In this document: piece by piece, positions 37,636 through 45,855 of the stretch | Position numbering within the stretch: position 1 is the first letter of the stretch | How the letters are laid out: every line of letters begins with the position of its first letter | Source: Cyanobium gracile_A | GTDB taxonomy: Bacteria > Cyanobacteriota > Cyanobacteriia > PCC-6307 > Cyanobiaceae | Length of the DNA: 64,000 nucleotides | NCBI RefSeq assembly: GCF_034931305.1 | Contig: NZ_JAYGHY010000004.1 | Location: 44,909-108,908, forward strand | Reading direction: 5' to 3' | The notes under the pieces: generated by a model | What the model was told of the DNA's origin: nothing | Seen by the model: the letters and a program-made list of their open reading frames with translations, nothing else | The model's database searches: none | Program-made: the position numbers and the translations under genes

Positions 37636-38124
37636 ATGAAGACTCCCCTCACCGAGGCCGTCGCAGCCGCTGATTCCCAGGGCCGCTTCCTCTCCAACAC
37701 CGAGCTCAACGCCGCCTTCGGTCGCTTCGAGCGCGCCAAGAACGCCCTGGAAGCCGCCAAGGCCCTCACCGCCAACGCCGACTCCCTGGTGAACGGCGCC
37801 GCCCAGGCCGTCTACAACAAGTTCCCCTACACCACCCAGATGCAGGGGAGCAACTACGCCTCCGACGCCCGCGGCAAGGCCAAGTGTGCCCGTGACATCG
37901 GCTACTACCTCCGCATGGTCACCTACTGCCTGGTCGCCGGTGGCACCGGCCCCATGGATGAGTACCTCGTGGCCGGTCTCGACGAGATCAACCGCACCTT
38001 CGAGCTCTCCCCCTCCTGGTACGTGGAAGCCCTGACCTACATCAAGGCCAACCACGGTGTCTCCGGCGACGCCGGCGTCATCGCCAACAACTACATCGAT
38101 TACGCCATCAGCGCCCTCGTTTGA
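37636..38124 (+). CDS. cpcA: C-phycocyanin alpha subunit, copy 2
   Basis: 162 residues, identical to the product at 35194, with Cys84 as the bilin site. It precedes the lyase genes cpcE and cpcF by 120 bases, with a terminator between them, so cpcEF may be read at a lower level by read-through. Confidence 0.98.
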   Translation: MKTPLTEAVAAADSQGRFLSNTELNAAFGRFERAKNALEAAKALTANADSLVNGAAQAVYNKFPYTTQMQGSNYASDARGKAKCARDIGYYLRMVTYCLVAGGTGPMDEYLVAGLDEINRTFELSPSWYVEALTYIKANHGVSGDAGVIANNYIDYAISALV

Positions 38125-38148
38125 GTCGCTTCGCTCTTCGATTCCTCT

Positions 38149-38175
38149 GGGTCCCTTCGGGGACCCTTTTTTTTT
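38149..38175 (+). terminator. Terminator after cpcBA copy 2
   Basis: GGGTCCC-TTCG-GGGACCC stem-loop followed by nine T; one T more than in copy 1. Confidence 0.92.
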
Positions 38176-38244
38176 GGCCCGATTCCCCCAGCCCGCGGGG
38201 GTGGCAGCATTCCCCCAGTCCCTACGTCCCACCTCTGCACGCCC

Positions 38245-39054
38245 ATGGCCGGAGACGGTGAACCGATCAGTGAAGCCGAAGCCCTGGAGCAGTTGCGCCA
38301 GACCGACGACCAGTCCCGTCAGTACTACGCGGCCTGGTGGCTGGGTCGCATGCGCAGCCGGCATCCGGAGGCCGTGCCGCTGCTGCTCGCGGCCCTCCGC
38401 CAGCGCCAGCCACGGGATGTGGGCGCCGGGGTGGAACACAACGCCGTGGCCCGCAATGCCGCCCGGGCCCTGGGCAAGATCGCCGATGGCCGGGCGGTGA
38501 GCGAGTTGCTGGTGGTGCTCGACGATGCCGACGACGGCCTGCGGGAGGCCGCGGCCCGTGCCCTCGGCGAGCTGCGGGCCACGGCAGCGGTGCCGCTGCT
38601 GACCCGCCGCCTGGCGAGCGGACCCGATGTCGCCGGTGCCCACCGCAGCAACAGCCCCCGGCTGCAGGAACCCTGCGAGGCGATGTTGGAGGCCCTCGGC
38701 ACGATCGGAGTGGCCGAAGCGGAGGTCCTGGCCGTGATCAAGCCCTTCACCAGCCATGGGCGCCCCCTGGTGCGCAGTGCCGCTTGCCGGGCCCTGCTGC
38801 AGCTCACCGGGGAGACGGTCTGGGCCGACGAGCTGCTCCAGTTGCTGCAACACCCCCAGCTGCAGGTGCGTCGTGCCGCCCTGATGGATCTGGGGGCGGT
38901 GGGGTGGCGCCCCGCCCTGGTCCCCATCCAGCGCACCTTGGCCGAGAACAGCCTCAAGCTGATTGCCCTGCGGGGCCTCGTGGAGAACGGCAGCGGCAGT
39001 GAGGCGGGCAGCGATGATGAGGCCGTGCTGATGGCGATGGACGCCCTGCTCTGA
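38245..39054 (+). CDS. cpcE: Phycocyanin alpha bilin lyase subunit CpcE
   Basis: CpcE forms a heterodimer with CpcF that attaches phycocyanobilin to Cys84 of CpcA. The 269-residue protein is built of HEAT/PBS-lyase repeats, such as ARNAARALGKIADGRAVSEL and EAAARALGELRATAAVPLL. Length is typical. Its stop overlaps the cpcF start by one base (TGATG). The ATG at 38245 follows a cpcA terminator by 70 bases. Confidence 0.95.
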   Translation: MAGDGEPISEAEALEQLRQTDDQSRQYYAAWWLGRMRSRHPEAVPLLLAALRQRQPRDVGAGVEHNAVARNAARALGKIADGRAVSELLVVLDDADDGLREAAARALGELRATAAVPLLTRRLASGPDVAGAHRSNSPRLQEPCEAMLEALGTIGVAEAEVLAVIKPFTSHGRPLVRSAACRALLQLTGETVWADELLQLLQHPQLQVRRAALMDLGAVGWRPALVPIQRTLAENSLKLIALRGLVENGSGSEAGSDDEAVLMAMDALL

Positions 39055-39716
39055 TGACGGCCGCAAGCGGAGATTCCAGGCTCGCGGTCGATCGCATCCG
39101 GGCCTTCGAGCAGGCCGGCAGCGCCGAGGAGCTGGTGGTGGCCACCCGCCGGCTGATCGCCTGCGACGACCCTTTGGCCACCGTGCCCCAGCTGGTCCAG
39201 GTGCTGGGCTTCAACAATCCGGGAGCCGCCGTGGCCGCCGTGGATGGGTTGATCGCCCTGGGCCCGGCGGCCGTGGGCCCTCTGCTGGCCAATCTCGATG
39301 CCCACAACTACGGCGCCCGGGCCTGGGCCGTGCGGGCCCTGGCCGGGATCGGCGACACCCGTGGGCTGGACGTGCTCGAGGACGCCCTGGCCACAGACGT
39401 CGGCCCCAGCGTGCGCCGGGCCGCCGCCAGGGGACTGGGGGCCCTGCGGCTGGAGAGCCTGGCCGAGGAGCAACAGCACCTGGTGCGTGAGCGCTGCCTG
39501 GGGGCCCTGGAGAGCGGCCGTGGGGACGGCGAGTGGGTCGTGCGCTACGCCGTGGCCGTGGGCCTCGAGGGCCTGGCCCTGCCCCTGCCCCCGGCCGATC
39601 CCCACAGAGATCGGGCCGAGGCGAGCCTGGGGCAGCTCCAGGATCCGGAGCGGGAGGACACGCTGGTGGTGCGGCTTCGGGCCGGCGTGGCCATCCATCG
39701 ACTGAACACCCGATGA
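39054..39716 (+). CDS. cpcF: Phycocyanin alpha bilin lyase subunit CpcF
   Basis: The partner of CpcE, 220 residues, also made of HEAT-like PBS-lyase repeats (RAWAVRALAGIGDTRGLDVL, VRRAAARGLGALR). Together they form the E/F-type lyase for Cys84 of CpcA and can also move bilin off. It is coupled to cpcE by a one-base overlap, and to the phosphatase gene by ATGA. No fused rpcG-type lyase is seen, which suggests phycocyanobilin rather than phycourobilin at this site. Confidence 0.95.
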   Translation: MTAASGDSRLAVDRIRAFEQAGSAEELVVATRRLIACDDPLATVPQLVQVLGFNNPGAAVAAVDGLIALGPAAVGPLLANLDAHNYGARAWAVRALAGIGDTRGLDVLEDALATDVGPSVRRAAARGLGALRLESLAEEQQHLVRERCLGALESGRGDGEWVVRYAVAVGLEGLALPLPPADPHRDRAEASLGQLQDPEREDTLVVRLRAGVAIHRLNTR

Positions 39717-40237
39717 CCACCCCCGCTGAACCGCCCGCCGCCCCCCTCGCCATGGCACAGCCCACCAGCCTCCTGTTCGTCTGCCTTGGCAACATCTGTC
39801 GCTCCCCGGCCGCCGAGGGCGTCTTCCTGCATCTGATCGCCCTCCAGGGCCTGGAGGACGCCTTCCGGGTGGATTCCGCCGGCACCGGCGACTGGCACGT
39901 GGGACGGCCCGCCGACGAGCGCATGCGCAGCGCCGCAGCCCAGCGTGGCATCGCCCTGCCCAGCCGAGCCCGCCAGATCACAAGCCGCGACCTGAGCCAC
40001 TTCGATCACGTGCTGACGATGGATCGGCAGAACCTGACGGCGGTGCGGGGCCTTGCCGGGCCTGGGGCCTCCGCCCAGATCACCCCCATCACCCGGTACT
40101 GCAGCCACCACAGCATCGAAGAGGTGCCCGATCCCTACTACGGCGGTGAGGAGGGCTTCGATCGGGTGCTCGACCTGCTGGAGGACGCCTGCGGGGGCTT
40201 GCTCGAGGCCCTGATGGCCGAACGGGCGGGGGGCTAG
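39713..40237 (+). CDS. Low molecular weight protein tyrosine phosphatase
   Basis: A 174-residue protein with the LMW-PTP catalytic loop Cys-x5-Arg-Ser in FVCLGNICRSPAAEG (Cys24 and Arg30) and the general-acid Asp in VPDPYYGG. The first 15 residues are an extra Pro-rich lead; a start at a later Met (MAQPTSLLF) is also possible. It may act on phosphotyrosine proteins or, as a relative, on arsenate; neither can be told here. It overlaps cpcF by four bases. Its TAG stop overlaps that of panC-cmk in the shared palindrome CTAG. Confidence 0.92.
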   Translation: MTTPAEPPAAPLAMAQPTSLLFVCLGNICRSPAAEGVFLHLIALQGLEDAFRVDSAGTGDWHVGRPADERMRSAAAQRGIALPSRARQITSRDLSHFDHVLTMDRQNLTAVRGLAGPGASAQITPITRYCSHHSIEEVPDPYYGGEEGFDRVLDLLEDACGGLLEALMAERAGG

Positions 40238-41796
40238 GGAGCCCCAGGGCCCGGCCAGGCGTCCTCGGGCACCCGCTCGCGGAACAGATCCACCAGGCGC
40301 TGGATCACGGCGTCGATGCCCAGGCCGTCGGTGACCAGCTCCACCGCATCGGCCGCCTGCCGCAGGGGGGCCTCGGCCCGGGTGGAATCCAGGCGATCCC
40401 GCTCGGCGATCTGGGCTTCCAGTTCGGCCAGGGGCGGCACGGCGAAGCCGCGCTGGGCCAGATCCGCTGCCCGGCGGCGGGCTCGCTCCGCCACCGTGGC
40501 GGTGAGGAACACCTTGCACTCCGCCTCCGGGAAGACGGCGGTGCCGATGTCGCGCCCTTCTGCGACCAGACCGCCCCGCTGCCCCATGGCCTGCTGCTGT
40601 CCGGTGAGGGCCGCCCGCACGCAGGCATGGGCCGCCACGGCGGACACCGCAGCGGTGACCTCAGGGCCCCGGATCGCCTCGCTCACCTCGTGGCCATTCA
40701 CCTGCACCCGCTGTTCCCCGCCGGCGTCGCTCTCCAGCTGCAGATCGAGGTCGACCAGCAGGGGAGCGATGGCAGCGGCATCGGCCGGGTCCACACCCTG
40801 GTGCAGCACCCACCAGGTGAGGGCCCGGTACATGGCACCGGTGTCGAGATAGAGGAGGCCCAGACGGCGGGCGAAGGCCCGGGTCACCGTGCTCTTGCCC
40901 GCCCCGGCGGGGCCATCGATGGCAACGATCGGCGGGCGGTTCATCAGGAAGAGATGGTCGATCAAGCGCGTGCTGCCGCAACGGGCGGCCGCGGCCAGCA
41001 AGACGAGGCCGCCGTCGGCGGTGGTCACGGGGCTCAGGGTAGAGGGCTGCACGAGCTGCACATACTCCACGGCCAGGCCCGCCGCCTCCAGGTCGCGGCG
41101 GACTGAAGCGGAGAGCAGCGCCGCGCTGGCGATGCCCTCGCGCCAGAGCGCCTGCGCCGCCCCCAGGGCCGCCGGCAGGGCCGCCGCCTGATCGCGCTCG
41201 CTGGCCCTCAGGTAGCGATGGCGCGAGCTGCAGGCGAGCCCATCGACCTCCCGCACCGTGGCGCAGCCCTGCACCGTCAACGGCAGGGCCAGGTCGGCCA
41301 CCACGCGGCGCAGGATCATCAGCTGCTGCCAGTCCTTCTCCCCGAGCAGGAGGCGATCGGGGCGCACCAGGGCCAGCAGCCGGCAGACCACCGTGGCCAC
41401 ACCCTCAAAATGGCCTGGTCGACCCGGACCGCACAGGGACTGGCGCAGGGCGGCCGGGGGAACCACACCGGTGAGCTGGGCCTCACCACCGGGAAACAGC
41501 TCCTGCACCGATGGGGCAAACAGGGCCTCGGCACCGGCCGCCTCCCCCAGGGCGGCATCAGCGGCCAGATCCCTGGGGTAACGGTCGAAATCTTCAGCCG
41601 GTCCGAACTGGAGTGGATTGACGAACACGCTGAGCAGCACCGCGGGGCGGCCCGCAGGCACGGCGGCGCAGGCCCTCTGCAGCAGCTGCTGGTGGCCTTG
41701 ATGCAGGCTGCCCATGGTGGGAACGAAATGGAGCGGCCGACCGACCTGCTCGCGGCGCCAGTCATTCAGCTCGGCCAGGGTCTGAAGCAGTTGCAC
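40234..41796 (-). CDS. panC/cmk: Bifunctional pantoate-beta-alanine ligase / cytidylate kinase
   Basis: A fusion of two housekeeping enzymes. Residues about 1-275 are PanC (pantothenate synthesis), with VPTMGSLHQGH and LLGEKDWQQL. Residues about 285-520 are CMP/dCMP kinase, with P-loop IDGPAGAGKSTVTRAFA, DTGAMYRAL and GRDIGTAVFP. This fusion is typical of cyanobacteria. The open frame begins at 41817, but that lies in the rlpA terminator; GTG codons at 41802 and 41796 are better candidates. The stop overlaps the phosphatase stop. Confidence 0.94.
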   Translation of the reverse strand: MQLLQTLAELNDWRREQVGRPLHFVPTMGSLHQGHQQLLQRACAAVPAGRPAVLLSVFVNPLQFGPAEDFDRYPRDLAADAALGEAAGAEALFAPSVQELFPGGEAQLTGVVPPAALRQSLCGPGRPGHFEGVATVVCRLLALVRPDRLLLGEKDWQQLMILRRVVADLALPLTVQGCATVREVDGLACSSRHRYLRASERDQAAALPAALGAAQALWREGIASAALLSASVRRDLEAAGLAVEYVQLVQPSTLSPVTTADGGLVLLAAAARCGSTRLIDHLFLMNRPPIVAIDGPAGAGKSTVTRAFARRLGLLYLDTGAMYRALTWWVLHQGVDPADAAAIAPLLVDLDLQLESDAGGEQRVQVNGHEVSEAIRGPEVTAAVSAVAAHACVRAALTGQQQAMGQRGGLVAEGRDIGTAVFPEAECKVFLTATVAERARRRAADLAQRGFAVPPLAELEAQIAERDRLDSTRAEAPLRQAADAVELVTDGLGIDAVIQRLVDLFRERVPEDAWPGPGAP

Positions 41797-41810
41797 CGGC
41801 ACAAAACGAA

Positions 41811-41839
41811 AGCCCACCCGCCAGATTGGCGGATGGGCT
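41811..41839 (-). terminator. Terminator after rlpA
   Basis: AGCCCATCCGCC pairs with GGCGGGTGGGCT around a short loop on the minus strand, then TTCGTTTTG. It overlaps the first possible panC codons. Confidence 0.8.
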
Positions 41840-41875
41840 GGAAGAACACGGGACGGATCGAGCCGCCTGAACGTG

Positions 41876-42430
41876 TCAGGGGAGCACTTCGAGCCTCACC
41901 TGGGCAACGCCGCTGGCTGTGAGGCCCAGTTCCTGGGCGGCACCATGGGCCAGGTCGATCACCCGGTTGCCGTGGAAAGGGCCACGGTCGTTGATGCGCA
42001 CCACGGCGGAACGACCGTTCCAGAGGTTGGTGACGCGCACCTTGGTGCCGAACGGCAGGGTGCGGTGGGCGGCGGTGAGGCTGCCGGGGCGAAGAACCTC
42101 TCCACTGGCGGTGCGGTTGCCGAAGAAACCGGGGCCGTACCAGCTGGCCTGACCGGTGGTGACACCACCAGAGGAAGCGATCAGATTGCTCGCCGTGGGC
42201 ACGGTGCGGATGTCTTCGACGAAACGATCCCAGGTGGAGGGAAAGTCGGCGGGGCGGATGGCAACGGAACTCCCAGGGGCCTGCTGGGCAGTAAGGGAGC
42301 CGGCCTGGGCCGGAGCGATGCTGCTGGTGAAGAGGAGGGCGGCGGCGCCCAGGAGTTGAGTGACTCGCATAACAAGCGGAAAACACTGGCTGAGCAAGCG
42401 ATCGAGGAACGACGTTCCTGATGACTGCAT
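41876..42430 (-). CDS. rlpA: RlpA-family septal ring lytic transglycosylase
   Basis: RlpA proteins cleave peptidoglycan glycan strands that lack stem peptides, in the periplasm. The 184-residue ORF has an N-terminal signal sequence (hydrophobic core around GAAALLFTSSIAPAQA) and a double-psi beta-barrel domain with GQASWYGPGFFGNRTASGE and VVRINDRGPFHGNRVIDLA. No SPOR domain follows. The Met at 42373 (MRVTQLLGAA) may be the real start, which would put the signal at the very N-terminus. It has no lipoprotein Cys. Confidence 0.88.
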   Translation of the reverse strand: MQSSGTSFLDRLLSQCFPLVMRVTQLLGAAALLFTSSIAPAQAGSLTAQQAPGSSVAIRPADFPSTWDRFVEDIRTVPTASNLIASSGGVTTGQASWYGPGFFGNRTASGEVLRPGSLTAAHRTLPFGTKVRVTNLWNGRSAVVRINDRGPFHGNRVIDLAHGAAQELGLTASGVAQVRLEVLP

Positions 42431-42794
42431 TCGGGCGTTGACGACAACCAGACCTGAAGCGGTGGTGACTGAGTCGAACGCGGCCGAAATGGCCTGGCGA
42501 ATTCCTAAGAGAAAATGACAACCCCGGAAAACTATCCGAACTGCACAGGGCTCAAATGTGCTGCAGACAGGCCTCAGGACCGATCAGTTTTCTTCATCTT
42601 TGCCACCCCTTCAGGCGTCCACTGGCCTGACTGGCCCACCGGCGCTAGCAAAACATCAGTGGATTTGATCAATGGCATAAGCCCAGGCGATGGAAGCATG
42701 GGCCAATCGGTCAATCGTCCATGCCCAGGGCTCTCCTGGTGCCCCCTGCGGCCCCATGCCGATGCAGGATCGGTGCAGCGCTGACCCTTGCCCC
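42431..42794. other. Intergenic region between rlpA and purM
   Basis: 364 bases between divergent genes. It holds two promoters by necessity. An 89-codon frame at 42515-42784 has no recognisable feature and was not called. The middle of the region is less GC-rich than its neighbours, as expected for promoters. Confidence 0.6.
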
Positions 42795-43829
42795 ATGGAC
42801 TACCGCTCTGCCGGCGTGGACGTCGCCGCCGGCCGCGCCTTCGTGGAACGCATCCGCACCAGTGTCGAGACGACCCGGCGGCCGGAGGTGATCGGGGGAC
42901 TGGGGGGCTTCGGCGGGCTCTGCCGCCTGCCGGCCGGAATGAAACGCCCCCTGCTGGTGGCCGGCACCGACGGGGTGGGGACCAAGCTCGAGCTCGCCCA
43001 GGCCCATGGCGGTCACCACGGGGTGGGCCTCGACCTGGTGGCCATGTGCGTCAACGACGTGATCACCAGCGGCGCGGAACCACTCTTCTTCCTGGATTAC
43101 ATCGCCACCGGCAAGCTCGGGCCCGAGGCCATGGCCGAGGTGGTGGAAGGCATCGCCGATGGTTGCCGCCAGAGCGGCTGCGCCCTGCTGGGGGGCGAAA
43201 CCGCCGAGATGCCGGGCTTCTACGGCGCCGGCCGCTACGACCTGGCCGGGTTCTGTGTAGCGGTGGTGGAGGAGGAGGAACGGATCGACGGCGCGCTCGT
43301 GAGCGTGGGTGACCGGATCGTGGCGGTGGCCAGCAGCGGTGTCCACAGCAATGGTTTCAGCCTGGTGCGGCGCATCCTGGAGGCCGAAGCGGTCGACGCC
43401 GCCACCCTGTTGCCGGCAACCGGGCAAGGACTGATCGAGGCCCTGCTGACCCCGACACTTCTTTATGCCTCACTGGTGCAGGACCTGCGCCGATCGGGGC
43501 AGCCGCTCCACGCCATGGCCCACATCACCGGCGGCGGCCTGCCGGAGAACCTGCCCCGCTGCCTGCCCGCGGGGGTTCATGCGGTGGTCGACCCCGACAG
43601 CTGGGAGCGTCCGCCCCTGTTCCGCTGGCTGCAGGAGCGGGGCCAGGTGCCGGAGGTCGATCTGTGGAACACCTTCAACCTGGGGGTCGGTTTCTGCCTG
43701 GTGGTGCCAGCAGAGGCCTCCCCTGGCATCATCGACCTCTGCCGTTCCTCGGGCCATCAGGCCTGGGAGCTCGGCAGGATCGCGGCGGGCGCATCGGGGG
43801 AGCACCCCCTGGCCGGATTGCCGCACTGA
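42795..43829 (+). CDS. purM: Phosphoribosylformylglycinamidine cyclo-ligase
   Basis: PurM (AIR synthetase) closes the imidazole ring in purine synthesis, using ATP. The 344-residue protein has the conserved LLVAGTDGVGTKLELA, MCVNDVITSGAEPLFFLDY, GGETAEMPGFY and MAHITGGGLPENLPR. The ATG at 42795 gives MDYRSAGVDVAAG, the usual opening. It is followed by a hypothetical gene on the same strand. Nothing is unusual. Confidence 0.97.
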   Translation: MDYRSAGVDVAAGRAFVERIRTSVETTRRPEVIGGLGGFGGLCRLPAGMKRPLLVAGTDGVGTKLELAQAHGGHHGVGLDLVAMCVNDVITSGAEPLFFLDYIATGKLGPEAMAEVVEGIADGCRQSGCALLGGETAEMPGFYGAGRYDLAGFCVAVVEEEERIDGALVSVGDRIVAVASSGVHSNGFSLVRRILEAEAVDAATLLPATGQGLIEALLTPTLLYASLVQDLRRSGQPLHAMAHITGGGLPENLPRCLPAGVHAVVDPDSWERPPLFRWLQERGQVPEVDLWNTFNLGVGFCLVVPAEASPGIIDLCRSSGHQAWELGRIAAGASGEHPLAGLPH

Positions 43830-43936
43830 GGCAATGGCAGCCCTCATCCACCGCTTTCCCTAAGGTCGTGGGCGTCATGGCCGCCACAACCAGTCCCCCA
43901 CACGCTCCCCAGACGTTCAAAAGATTTCGCTGCCCG

Positions 43937-44599
43937 ATGTTCGATACGTCCAGACGCATCACCCGCCGCCGCAGTTCCGCCGGCCCGATTCCGCCCCAGC
44001 GCCCCCAGCAGCCACGTCCCCGTCTGCGCGACGGTGGGGCCCCGTTGCAGCGGGAAGGCACGGGCGGCCAGCGCCCCACCTTTCTGACCCTGCGGGACCA
44101 TGGCAAGGTCTATGTGGCCGACCTGCCCCGCCTGTCCGACGGCCAACTCACCCATATCAATAAGGAAGCCCAGGACGTTCTCGACAGTCTCAACCGCCGC
44201 CTGCAGGAGCTGGAGGCCCAGACCTTCCTGAGCGAGGCCGACCAGGACACCCGCATCCGGGCCACCACCAAACGGGACATCACCCAGCGGTTCCTCAACT
44301 CGATCGCCCAGGAGCAGGAACTGCGGCGCTCCAACCCGGCGCTGCGGGCGGCCGCGGGCGAATCCCTCTCGCGCGCCTTCCTGGAGCTCGCTCGCCACCG
44401 GCTGCCCGGCTCCACCTTCGATTCCCTGCTGCAGGAGGCCCTCAGTGCCTGCGGACCCGGCGAAGACGGCAGCCTCGGCGGCGAACCGACCGACCCCCAG
44501 GTGGTGAGGCTGCTGCAACGGACCGAGGCCCCCCAGCCTCGGCCCGCCGCCCTGCCGGTGGTGTTGAGCCCGGATCCAACCGACGCCCTCAGCGCCTGA
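43937..44599 (+). CDS. Hypothetical protein, helical core with basic N-terminus
   Basis: A 220-residue protein with no recognised domain. The first 50 residues are very rich in Arg and Pro and probably disordered. A central part, about residues 55-170, reads as amphipathic helices (YVADLPRLSDGQLTHINKEA, AQDVLDSLNRRLQELEAQTF). The tail is Pro-rich. ATG at 43937 gives MFDTSRRITRRR; an in-frame ATG at 43877 is an alternative. It follows purM by about 100 bases and converges on the aldo/keto reductase gene. Steady codon usage supports coding. Confidence 0.7.
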   Translation: MFDTSRRITRRRSSAGPIPPQRPQQPRPRLRDGGAPLQREGTGGQRPTFLTLRDHGKVYVADLPRLSDGQLTHINKEAQDVLDSLNRRLQELEAQTFLSEADQDTRIRATTKRDITQRFLNSIAQEQELRRSNPALRAAAGESLSRAFLELARHRLPGSTFDSLLQEALSACGPGEDGSLGGEPTDPQVVRLLQRTEAPQPRPAALPVVLSPDPTDALSA

Positions 44600-44604
44600 G
44601 GGCC

Positions 44605-45666
44605 TCAGCCGCTCTGAAACGGATTGGCCGGCATGCGTCCCTCGCACCGCTGCGCCACCCGGTCCAGATCGCGTCGTTCCCCGTCGTCGAGGCACCAGCT
44701 GGCAGCCGAGGCCGCCGCTTCGGCCTGATCAACACGGCGCAACCCCACCAGGGGAATGGCGCCATGGGCGCGGCACCAGTTGATCGCCACAGCCGCCATG
44801 GGGGCATCGTGGGCATGGGCGATCCTCTCCATCGTCTGCAGCAGGGGCTGGATGCGGGGCTGCAGCCGGCGGAACAGCAGGCCCCGGGGCCCCGCCGGCA
44901 GTCCCTGACCCTCCCCCGGCGGCCGGCCCAGCAGACCGAGGGCCAGGGGGCTGTAGGCCAGCAAGTCAATGCCCAGCTCCCGGCAGACCAATGCCACCCC
45001 ACCCGCCGCGAGGGCCTCGGGCGCCAGCAGGGAGAGCTGCACCTGCAGACTGGACAATCGCAACCCCCGCCGGGCCAATCGCCCATGCACCAGGCGTAAC
45101 CGGCGTGGGCCCAGGTTAGACACCCCCAGGCTGCCCACCCGGCCCTGCTCGAGCAGATCCGCCAGCCCCTCCAGCAGGGCCCCCTCCTGCCAGGGGGCGT
45201 AGCGGGCCGTGCTCCAGTGCAGCTGGACCCTGTCCAGATGACCCCTCAACCGCCTTCGGGAGGCTTCGAAGGCCCGCTCGAATCCACGGCGGCCCAGGCG
45301 CCAGGGGAAGGGGGCCAACTTGGTGGCCACGGTGAGCCCCTGGCGCCGGTCCGGCGGCAGGTCGGCGACGAAGTCGCCCAGCAGCGACTCGCTGCGGCCT
45401 CCGAAGCGACCGGTGCCATAGGAATCCGCCGTGTCGAACAGGGTCAGCCCCAGGTCCACGGCCCGGCGGAAACAGGCGGCCAGCTCCGCGTCCTGGGCCG
45501 GGTCGTAGCCCCACAGAAACTGGTTGCCCCAGGCCCAGGTGCCCACCCCGATCCCGGGGGCCGCTGACGGCCCGGGCGCGGACACGGGGGTGGCAGGGTC
45601 GGCCCAGACGATCGCGGCACTCTCACGCTGTTGCCATGATCGAACCGAACCGTTCCCAGGGGGCAT
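44605..45666 (-). CDS. Aldo/keto reductase
   Basis: A 353-residue NADPH-dependent reductase of the AKR superfamily. The catalytic tetrad is visible: Asp and Tyr in LFDTADSYG, Lys in VATKLAPFPW and His in VQLHWSTARY. The cofactor-binding region includes IPLVGLRRVDQAEA. The substrate is not predictable. From the ATG at 45666 the first 35 residues precede the barrel's GIGVGTWAWGN strand and may be too long. It is divergent from a set of small genes, with only four bases between the starts. Confidence 0.88.
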   Translation of the reverse strand: MPPGNGSVRSWQQRESAAIVWADPATPVSAPGPSAAPGIGVGTWAWGNQFLWGYDPAQDAELAACFRRAVDLGLTLFDTADSYGTGRFGGRSESLLGDFVADLPPDRRQGLTVATKLAPFPWRLGRRGFERAFEASRRRLRGHLDRVQLHWSTARYAPWQEGALLEGLADLLEQGRVGSLGVSNLGPRRLRLVHGRLARRGLRLSSLQVQLSLLAPEALAAGGVALVCRELGIDLLAYSPLALGLLGRPPGEGQGLPAGPRGLLFRRLQPRIQPLLQTMERIAHAHDAPMAAVAINWCRAHGAIPLVGLRRVDQAEAAASAASWCLDDGERRDLDRVAQRCEGRMPANPFQSG

Positions 45667-45669
45667 GCG

Positions 45670-45855
45670 ATGACCACCCATCCGGGCGTCCGGCCGCCAC
45701 TGCCCACGGCCGGAGCAGGCGCCACCATCCCATTGGCCGCCGGCAACGAGCCAGCCGCAATGGCCCCCGAGCCGGTGCTCTGCGGCCATTGCGGCCGCAC
45801 AGCCAGCAACGGGATCAGCTGCCAGGGGATCTGCGTCGCCGACTCGGGCTATTGA
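45670..45855 (+). CDS. Small protein with a Cys-rich zinc-knuckle-like motif
   Basis: A 61-residue protein. The C-terminal half holds LCGHCGRTASNGISCQGICV, with a CxxC pair and two further Cys spaced CQGIC, which suggests metal binding. The N-terminal 30 residues are low in complexity and may not be translated; an ATG at 45760 (MAPEPVLCGHCGR) would give a 31-residue protein of the core only. Its stop overlaps a TTG start of the next gene. I believe the cysteine core is conserved in picocyanobacteria, but this is from memory. Confidence 0.55.
   Translation: MTTHPGVRPPLPTAGAGATIPLAAGNEPAAMAPEPVLCGHCGRTASNGISCQGICVADSGY

Larger units (their letters stand above)
37037..38174 (+). repeat. Direct repeat: cpcBA unit, copy 2
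   Basis: The second copy of the cpcBA unit at 34595-35732. Spot comparison along the whole block found no mismatch; the copies differ by one T at the end of the terminator run. Flanks on both sides are unrelated. Confidence 0.93.

Noticed and set aside
37069..39066. A 665-codon frame on the minus strand across cpcBA copy 2 and cpcE
   Set aside because: It is antisense to known genes and its first half is the same as an antisense frame over copy 1. High GC and codon bias produce such long open shadows.
42515..42784. An 89-codon frame upstream of purM
   Set aside because: No motif, poor codon usage and it ends next to the purM start; the region is better read as a promoter.
42431..42794. Possible riboswitch upstream of purM
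   Set aside because: No conserved PRPP, purine or guanidine riboswitch element could be recognised by eye.
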